Source: Bacillota bacterium (GTDB lineage Bacteria > Bacillota_E > Sulfobacillia > Sulfobacillales > Sulfobacillaceae). From it: a stretch of 5,741 bases of DNA. The translations under genes were made by a program, and so were the position numbers. Below are positions 1-3,874 of this stretch, piece by piece (the stretch's first letter is position 1; the number at the start of each line of letters is the position of its first letter). The notes beneath the pieces are model-generated. The model saw nothing but the letters and a program-made list of their open reading frames with translations, was not told the origin of the DNA and searched no databases. The stretch is taken from positions 1 through 5,741 of the forward strand of contig JAKAAL010000322.1 of the NCBI GenBank assembly GCA_021802375.1, in the 5' to 3' direction.

Positions 1-1
1 C

Positions 2-344
2 TGTGTAGCCTTTGGGAGCCATTGGGTTGAGGTAGAATCGGGTATCTTCGATGGCCAGAAAAACTCCGAGTGGATCGTTGTATCTGCACAACGATGGGAT
101 TCGCTTTGGGCTAGGACTTGGCTGCCGGGAGATCGCTATAAGCCTTTGGGCATGGGGGGGGCACAGCAAAAAGTTACAGGATGTCTTTGTTGACGCAAAA
201 ATTCCGCAAGGTCTACGGAAAACCTGGCCAGTGATTGTTGGAGGCGAATTGCCCGGAGTGATTCTCGCGGTTCCCGGAATTGCCGTATCCGAGGAGGCGC
301 GGGCCCAATGGGGTGAGCCAGTTTTTTACATTCGGGTAGACTGA
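2..344 (+). CDS. tilS: tRNA(Ile)-lysidine synthetase TilS, C-terminal part, 5'-truncated and frameshifted
   Basis: TilS is a cytoplasmic ATP-dependent enzyme that converts C34 of the CAU-anticodon tRNA-Ile to lysidine, which switches decoding from AUG to AUA. Only the C-terminal domain lies here; the PP-loop catalytic domain would be left of the window. Two frames must be joined. The frame starting at base 2 gives RTWLPGDRYKPLGMGG, matching the TilS C-terminal signature (RxxxPGDRxxPLGMGG), then reaches TGA soon after. The frame of the TGA at 342-344 continues it with SKKLQDVFVDAKIP and later VPGIAVSEEAR. The switch falls in eight G at 154-161; seven G would keep one frame. The ATG at 51 in the second frame is not a real start, because its first 30 or so residues do not resemble TilS. 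Either this is a sequencing or assembly homopolymer error (more likely for an essential gene) or a true lesion. The family call is firm; the status of the frameshift is open. Confidence 0.85.
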
Positions 345-451
345 CCGCGTCGGTTCATATCGGCTACAAACTTGACGTCCCAGGATTGGAGCCAGGAGCG
401 AGTCGACACAGAGATTGTTTTTGAGACACAATTTTCCCACGCGAAATGCAG

Positions 452-457
452 GATAAT
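452..457 (+). promoter_or_regulatory. weak candidate -10 box upstream of the glycosyltransferase cassette
   Basis: GATAAT matches the sigma-70/sigma-A -10 consensus at five of six positions, in the gap after tilS. No good -35 element sits 16-18 bases upstream; TTGAGA at 421-426 is about 25 bases away. It would place a start of transcription roughly 40 bases before the small ORF at 505. The cassette could equally be read through from tilS, since no terminator is visible between them. Confidence 0.2.
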
Positions 458-504
458 GTTGGACCGGGCACGAAGGCTACAGATGGCTGAACACCTGACC
501 TTGA

Positions 505-666
505 ATGACGGGGAAAAATCCGCGAAAATCGGCGATTGCGCGCAAAAATCGACGGTGGGGAGAACGCAAAAAGAAAGAATTCATGCCTGTTGTCGATATA
601 CTTTGCGGAAGAGAATTTCTCCGCGTGATCGGCAGCGCCGGCGGGTACCTCAGCCAATTAGGATGA
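505..666 (+). CDS. possible small 53-residue protein, translationally coupled to the glycosyltransferase
   Basis: Not recognised. The ORF runs from ATG 505 to TGA 664-666, and the stop overlaps the ATG at 663 (ATGA), a standard coupling arrangement with the glycosyltransferase. The N-terminal half is strongly basic (KNPRKSAIARKNRRWGERKK, residues 4-23). The C-terminal half is more protein-like, MPVVDILCGREFLRVIGSAG at residues 27-46, ending YLSQLG. An internal ATG at 583, after the A/G-rich stretch AAAAAGAAAGAATTC, is an alternative start giving 27 residues. Neither start has a clear Shine-Dalgarno. Composition is poorer in GC than the gene that follows (43% in row 541-600). It could be a genuine coupled leader protein, a remnant of a longer gene, or chance; the main support is the ATGA overlap and the implausible protein read in the glycosyltransferase frame over the same bases. 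Confidence 0.4.
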   Translation: MTGKNPRKSAIARKNRRWGERKKKEFMPVVDILCGREFLRVIGSAGGYLSQLG

Positions 667-1922
667 GCCAGGTCAAACCGGGCAAAGGGAGGCAGGATCC
701 CCTCCGTCTTTGGGAAGCATCACAGCGCAAGGGAGTGATTTCGTCGCAGACCGCATGTTCCGTAATTATCCCCCAATATGGACACGCCGGGTTGACCCTG
801 GATTGTTTGGACGGGATCGAACGTCACCTGTTGCCCGTCTTTCCCGCACTCGACCTGATCGTCGTCGATGACGCCTCGCCGGACGACGCGGCGGCCCAAG
901 TGGTCCGCCGTTTCGGCCATCGTCTAAGGATGCTACGGGCGAAGACGAATCAAAGGTTTGCCAAAAGCTGCAATTGGGGGGCGACCCAGGCGCGGGGTCG
1001 GATGCTGGTCTTTTTAAACAACGACACGCAGACCTTTCAGAACTGGCTGACGCCGTTACTCACCGCTCTGGACGCGTCTCCGGACGTGGGCATCGTGGGG
1101 GCGAAATTGTTATACCCCCATGGCCCAGTCCAGCATGCTGGACTGGAGTGGTTGCGAGATGGTACCGTGCCGTTCCATCCGGTGCATCGGGGGGTGGGAT
1201 TGTCCCGACGCGATTCCACCGTCTCGCAATCGCAGGAGATGCCCGCCGTCACCGGGGCCTGCTTCGGCATCTGCCGTGAGGATTTTTGGCGCTGGGGCGG
1301 ATTCGATGAACAATATGTGTTGGGCGGCGAAGATGTAGATCTGTGCATGACGGCGCACACCTTTGGCAAACGGATTTGGTATGAAGCGCACGCCGAGCTC
1401 GTGCACCGGGAAAGTCAAACACGCCAGGGGCCCGACATGGCCCAACGGGACCTCGACAACTTGTTGAAGCTTAACCTCAAATGGCTGGCCCGCGGGGTGG
1501 TGCCGCAATTGTTGTCGCCGCCGGACATTCCCACCGACGCGCCGTTGTCCCTGTTGGTAATTGGACGCAACAACCTGGTGCAGGTATGGCAGTTGCTGAC
1601 GGCATTCGCGCGTCAGGGGCGTCGGGGCGACCGGATTTTTTGGGTCGACACCGGATCGGTGGACGGGACCCAGTGGCTCTTGCCGCTGATAGCGCGCCAG
1701 GCGCCCCCGGTGTTTCACGCGTTGTCCGTCCGACCGGGCGGTCCGTCTTTGGAGACCCAATTGTTCGCGCAGGCGCCGACGCCCATGCTGTTGTGGAATG
1801 TACCGCCGACCGACGTGGACCCGTTCGGCTTCGATGGGCTATGGGACGGTTGGCGCGACCGTATCCGTCAGGGGCGGCTGCCCCCAAAGCGCCTAATGCT
1901 GTTCGTCGATGCGGCGGACTAG
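663..1922 (+). CDS. family 2 glycosyltransferase with a second degenerate GT-A half
   Basis: Predicted inverting GT-A glycosyltransferase that moves a sugar from a nucleotide-sugar donor onto a glycan, probably at the cytoplasmic side of the membrane; donor and acceptor cannot be read from the sequence. With the start at 663 it has 419 residues. The first domain (about 31-280) shows CSVIIPQYG (32-40), LIVVDDASPDD (65-75), the metal-binding DXD equivalent NNDT (119-122), VQHAG (156-160), TGACFGICR (197-205), GGFDEQY (212-218) and GGEDVDLC (221-228), all family 2 landmarks. Residues 295-380 resemble the beginning of a second GT-A fold (LSLLVIGRN, then WVDTGSVDGT at 327-336), but LLWNVPPT (376-383) stands where a DXD is expected. 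No membrane segment is obvious. The open frame reaches back to TTG 372, with ATG 456 and ATG 483 (GAAGG at 472-476) as other starts; 663 is preferred because residues before it look non-coding and it forms ATGA with the upstream ORF. Confidence 0.88.
   Translation: MSQVKPGKGRQDPLRLWEASQRKGVISSQTACSVIIPQYGHAGLTLDCLDGIERHLLPVFPALDLIVVDDASPDDAAAQVVRRFGHRLRMLRAKTNQRFAKSCNWGATQARGRMLVFLNNDTQTFQNWLTPLLTALDASPDVGIVGAKLLYPHGPVQHAGLEWLRDGTVPFHPVHRGVGLSRRDSTVSQSQEMPAVTGACFGICREDFWRWGGFDEQYVLGGEDVDLCMTAHTFGKRIWYEAHAELVHRESQTRQGPDMAQRDLDNLLKLNLKWLARGVVPQLLSPPDIPTDAPLSLLVIGRNNLVQVWQLLTAFARQGRRGDRIFWVDTGSVDGTQWLLPLIARQAPPVFHALSVRPGGPSLETQLFAQAPTPMLLWNVPPTDVDPFGFDGLWDGWRDRIRQGRLPPKRLMLFVDAAD
1125..1146. repeat. 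22-bp perfect palindrome inside the glycosyltransferase gene
   Basis: The half-site CCAGTCCAGCA is followed directly by its exact reverse complement TGCTGGACTGG, with no spacer. It lies in the codons for the conserved PVQHAGLEW region, so coding constraint explains part of it. No T-run follows, so it is not a terminator. Function unknown; it could extrude as a cruciform or simply be chance within a GC-rich gene. Confidence 0.6.
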
Positions 1923-1934
1923 ACCGCCGAGTCA

Positions 1935-1942
1935 AAAGGAGG
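1935..1942 (+). promoter_or_regulatory. strong Shine-Dalgarno for the 73-residue ORF
   Basis: AAAGGAGG is a near-perfect anti-16S complement and stands 6 bases before ATG 1949. It is the strongest ribosome binding site in the window and fixes the start of a gene that would otherwise be doubtful. It sits in the 26-base gap between the glycosyltransferase stop and the small ORF, so it probably also feeds the coupled sulfotransferase downstream. Confidence 0.85.
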
Positions 1943-1948
1943 CTTTTC

Positions 1949-2170
1949 ATGACAGAGTCGCAGGCCCGAGACCTGACCGAATGGCGGCTCACCGCTCGTC
2001 AGCGGAGCGACATAGACTGGTTACTGATTGGAACGTTCGCCCTGCTGACGGGTTATCCCTCGCGGCCAGAATATGATACTGCACTCACCACCCGGCGTCT
2101 TACCGACGTGGCGGTCTTAAACCGGCGGCGTCCGGATTTGATAGTCGACACCGGACCGGCCAGCGCATGA
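1949..2170 (+). CDS. unrecognised 73-residue protein, coupled to the sulfotransferase
   Basis: No family recognised. The start is set by the perfect AAAGGAGG site six bases upstream; the same frame is open back to 1481 but that part is a shadow of the glycosyltransferase. The stop TGA (2168-2170) overlaps the ATG of the next gene (2167-2169) as ATGA, so the two are very likely co-translated. The N-terminal part is polar and charged (MTESQARDLTEWRLTARQRS). A short hydrophobic stretch, IDWLLIGTFALLTGYP at about 22-37, could form a helix but is too short to be a confident membrane segment. The C-terminal part is Arg-rich and ends PDLIVDTGPASA, faintly like the WVDTGS motif of the second GT-A half in the preceding gene. 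It may be a small accessory protein of the cassette or a truncated remnant that now serves to deliver ribosomes to the sulfotransferase. Confidence 0.65.
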   Translation: MTESQARDLTEWRLTARQRSDIDWLLIGTFALLTGYPSRPEYDTALTTRRLTDVAVLNRRRPDLIVDTGPASA

Positions 2171-3438
2171 CGGCGCACCACCGGCGGGCACTTTTGGTTT
2201 TGGGGATGCACCGCAGCGGAACCAGTGCCGTGACAGCGGGCTTGCGCGTGCTGGGCGTTGACATCGGGCGGGATGAGGAGCTCCTGCCGCCAACGGCAGA
2301 TAATCCGAAAGGCTATTTCGAGTGGGCGGAGGCCGTCTATTGGCATGACGTGCTGTTGGGTGCGCTGGGCCGCCGCTGGGACGACTGGGCTCCGTTGCCG
2401 GCGGGTTGGATGGACCAACCGGCTGCGAGCATGGTGGGGGAGACCCTGACGGCTTTGGTACAACGCCACTTTGGGGAACAGACGCTCTGGGGAGTAAAGG
2501 ATCCGCGGCTCTGTCTGATGGTGCCGTGGTGGCGCCGCATCTTGTCCTCCGTCGGGGTCTCGCCCGCCTATCTACTGGTGGTGCGCCATCCCGTGAGCGT
2601 GGCTCGATCGCTCGAAAGCCGGGACGGCGTGGCCCGAGGTGCGGCGTGGCAGTTGTGGATGCGCTACGTTATGGATAGTCTCCAGGCGACCCACGGGGCC
2701 CGGCGGGTCATCGTTGATTACGACGCTTGGATTGCCGACCCGGCCCGACATCTAGAGCGCGTGGCCCGGCTACTGGAGCTACCGTGGCCACCGCCTGCTG
2801 CGCACTTGGACACGTATTGTCGCGACTTTGTTGATCCGTACCTGCGCCACGATGTGCAGTTAGCCGCCGAGTCCGATCCCGCCGTCCCCCCATATATTTA
2901 CGCGGCCTATGCAGCCTTACGGGCGGTCAGCGAAGAGTCTTCGGAGGAGCGATGCCTCGCCGATCGCTTGGCGCCGATCCTTAAGCAATGGGAGGCCGAT
3001 GCGGGGTGGGCCTATGCGGGACAGCAACAGATGGGGCGCCAGCCGGCTACGATTCCAGTAGGACGTCTGGAGGCGGTCGGGGCAGGATCCGATGCCGTAA
3101 CCTTTGTGGTGCCCCATAGGCCCCAGGCTGGGGTATGGGGGGCCAAACTGGACTACCCGGTGATGTTTCCGGTCCGGCAGCTTCGGCTCATTCTTCCGGC
3201 CGGCCCGGGCGTGGTCCATCATCTCCAACTGACTCGGGAGCGCTCCGACCCGACCCGGTTGCCCATGTTGCAAGTGGCCGGGCTGGTGCGCCTAACCGGC
3301 GACCGCTGGGGCAAACTGGCGGACCCCGCGTGGCTGCAATGGGGTTGGGAAGGGCCAGGCGGGGGGCCATTCGCGGGGAGTATTTCTGGGAGCCAGCGCC
3401 GGCTAGCGCAATTGTCTATGCGATCCATCAAGGAATAG
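2167..3438 (+). CDS. sulfotransferase-family protein with extra C-terminal region
   Basis: Predicted P-loop sulfotransferase of the bacterial type often found beside glycan glycosyltransferases. It would move a sulfuryl group from PAPS to a sugar or other acceptor; the acceptor is unknown and some relatives have no proven activity. Of 423 residues, the first 230 carry the family landmarks: GMHRSGTSAVT (13-23), the 5'-phosphosulfate binding loop; WGVKDPRL (108-115); LLVVRHPVSVARSLESR (136-152), the 3'-phosphate binding segment with Arg and Ser; and VDYDAWIADP (183-192), matching the usual YExLxxDP segment. Residues about 293-400 form an extra region rich in Val, Leu, Gly and Trp with beta-like patterning, not recognised. 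ATG 2167 has no Shine-Dalgarno of its own and depends on ATGA coupling to the 73-residue ORF. GC is high (65-67% in rows 2641-2700 and 2761-2820). Codons for residues 293-317 are repeated in inverse orientation at the window end. Confidence 0.85.
   Translation: MTAHHRRALLVLGMHRSGTSAVTAGLRVLGVDIGRDEELLPPTADNPKGYFEWAEAVYWHDVLLGALGRRWDDWAPLPAGWMDQPAASMVGETLTALVQRHFGEQTLWGVKDPRLCLMVPWWRRILSSVGVSPAYLLVVRHPVSVARSLESRDGVARGAAWQLWMRYVMDSLQATHGARRVIVDYDAWIADPARHLERVARLLELPWPPPAAHLDTYCRDFVDPYLRHDVQLAAESDPAVPPYIYAAYAALRAVSEESSEERCLADRLAPILKQWEADAGWAYAGQQQMGRQPATIPVGRLEAVGAGSDAVTFVVPHRPQAGVWGAKLDYPVMFPVRQLRLILPAGPGVVHHLQLTRERSDPTRLPMLQVAGLVRLTGDRWGKLADPAWLQWGWEGPGGGPFAGSISGSQRRLAQLSMRSIKE
3044..3118 (+). 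repeat. 75-bp inverted repeat, left copy (inside sulfotransferase gene)
   Basis: Every base from 3044 to 3118 pairs with 5741 down to 5667 (coordinates sum to 8785), with no mismatch. The next pair out (3119 with 5666) fails. The copy lies in frame inside an intact sulfotransferase-like CDS, residues 293-317, so this is probably the original location of the sequence. Confidence 0.95.
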
Positions 3439-3513
3439 CGGGGCGCGATGGACCGTAATGCGATCCCGAGCGCGAGGTGACGGCCTGGCCGTCTCCTGGA
3501 GCGCTTCCCGAAG

Positions 3514-3756
3514 GTGTGGGTGTCCGAACCGTCGTCGTATACGTGCCTGATGGATTCGGCCGAATTCGTCCCGGGGAACCATTTGTCAGATGTCAAGTAT
3601 GCAGTAACAGGCTGGCTTTTACCGGCACGAGGTACATGCCTGAGCTACCAAGGTCGTCGTACGTTAGGTTTTAACGTCTTCGACAGAGCGATTCCGGCTG
3701 ATACAATTCGGCTATTTGTGGTCAATTGGGGTGTCACTCAGATTGTCGGTATCTAA
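3514..3756 (+). pseudogene. possible gene remnant, not recognised
   Basis: An 80-codon open frame from GTG 3514 (or 68 codons from ATG 3550) to TAA 3754-3756. The residues are alternating hydrophobic and polar, suggestive of beta strands (YAVTGWLLPARG, then LGFNVFD, then TIRLFVVNWG). Neither start has a ribosome binding site. The frame is the same as that of the sulfotransferase and is separated from it only by TAG 3436 and TGA 3478, so it may be a lost C-terminal extension or a fragment of a third cassette gene. It may also be chance; the call is tentative. Confidence 0.25.
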
Positions 3757-3821
3757 GGGATAGCTTGACCACCGGTTTCGGACTTGGTGGATCGGGCTAA
3801 GAGTAATAAAATAAAGGGGTA

Positions 3822-3830
3822 TGGTATAAT
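3822..3830 (+). promoter_or_regulatory. extended -10 promoter of ftsH
   Basis: TGGTATAAT combines a perfect TATAAT (3825-3830) with the upstream TG of an extended -10 element, in a locally AT-rich stretch. No good -35 hexamer is present at 16-18 bases; TTGACC at 3765-3770 is 54 bases away. Extended -10 promoters of the sigma-A class can work with a weak -35. Transcription would start near 3837 and give a leader of about 38 bases, so ftsH should be expressed independently of the cassette upstream. Confidence 0.7.
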
Positions 3831-3864
3831 GTAGATCCGAATTTCGGTACCAAAGGTGAGTAGA

Positions 3865-3868
3865 GGAG
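3865..3868 (+). promoter_or_regulatory. ftsH: Shine-Dalgarno of ftsH
   Basis: GGAG within AGAGGAGAG stands 6 bases before ATG 3875. An in-frame TGA at 3857-3859 excludes any upstream start, so this site and ATG fix the ftsH N-terminus. Confidence 0.8.
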
Positions 3869-3874
3869 AGCGCG

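Larger units (their letters stand above)
3439..3874 (+). other. 436-base intergenic stretch, possible decayed gene plus ftsH leader
   Basis: No convincing complete gene. Two overlapping open frames occupy the left part. One runs 3477-3674 from a GTG that overlaps a TGA, and includes VGVRTVVVYVPDGFGRIRPG. The other runs 3514-3756, and includes YAVTGWLLPARG and LGFNVFDRAIPADTIRLFVV. Both have protein-like stretches but no Shine-Dalgarno, and switching from the first to the second near 3590 reads more like one damaged protein than either alone. From about 3757 the DNA becomes AT-rich (40% GC in row 3781-3840) and carries the ftsH promoter. No hairpin with a T-run was found, so no terminator is called for the upstream cassette. 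ATTCGGCCGAAT at 3554-3565 is a 12-bp palindrome of doubtful meaning. Confidence 0.5.

Noticed and set aside
51..150. Separate small gene starting at ATG 51
   Set aside because: Its first third is a shadow: the adjacent frame encodes the real TilS motif PGDRYKPLGMGG over the same bases.
378..410. tRNA T-arm-like sequence on the minus strand
   Set aside because: GGCTCCAATCC resembles GGTTCGAATCC only with two changes and no cloverleaf or acceptor stem could be built around it.
513..550. Repeated AAAATC units, possible CRISPR or iteron-like array
   Set aside because: Only three irregular units with unequal spacing in a purine-rich stretch; no regular repeat and spacer structure.
364..657. Minus-strand ORF of 97 residues
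   Set aside because: No ribosome site, no domain pattern, and it is antisense to the region holding the coupled + strand ORF. Other minus-strand ORFs in the window are likewise shadows of the + strand genes.
372..662. N-terminal extension of the glycosyltransferase from TTG 372 (97 extra residues)
   Set aside because: The extra residues are Arg-, Gln- and Cys-rich with no domain pattern, TTG has no ribosome site, and ATG 663 forms ATGA with the ORF before it. ATG 483, with GAAGG upstream, remains the best alternative.
1481..1948. Long N-terminal extension of the 73-residue ORF
   Set aside because: It lies inside the glycosyltransferase in another frame; the perfect Shine-Dalgarno at 1935-1942 sets the start at 1949.
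1345..2178. 14-bp direct repeat GCATGACGGCGCAC at 1345-1358 and 2165-2178, and a 12-bp repeat GTCGACACCGGA at 1644-1655 and 2144-2155
   Set aside because: Matches of this length are near chance in a GC-rich 5.7 kb sequence and both lie in ordinary codons, so they are not called as att sites or duplications.
3769..3790. Possible terminator hairpin CCACC...GGTGG before ftsH
   Set aside because: The stem has only five pairs, the loop is 12 bases and no T-run follows.
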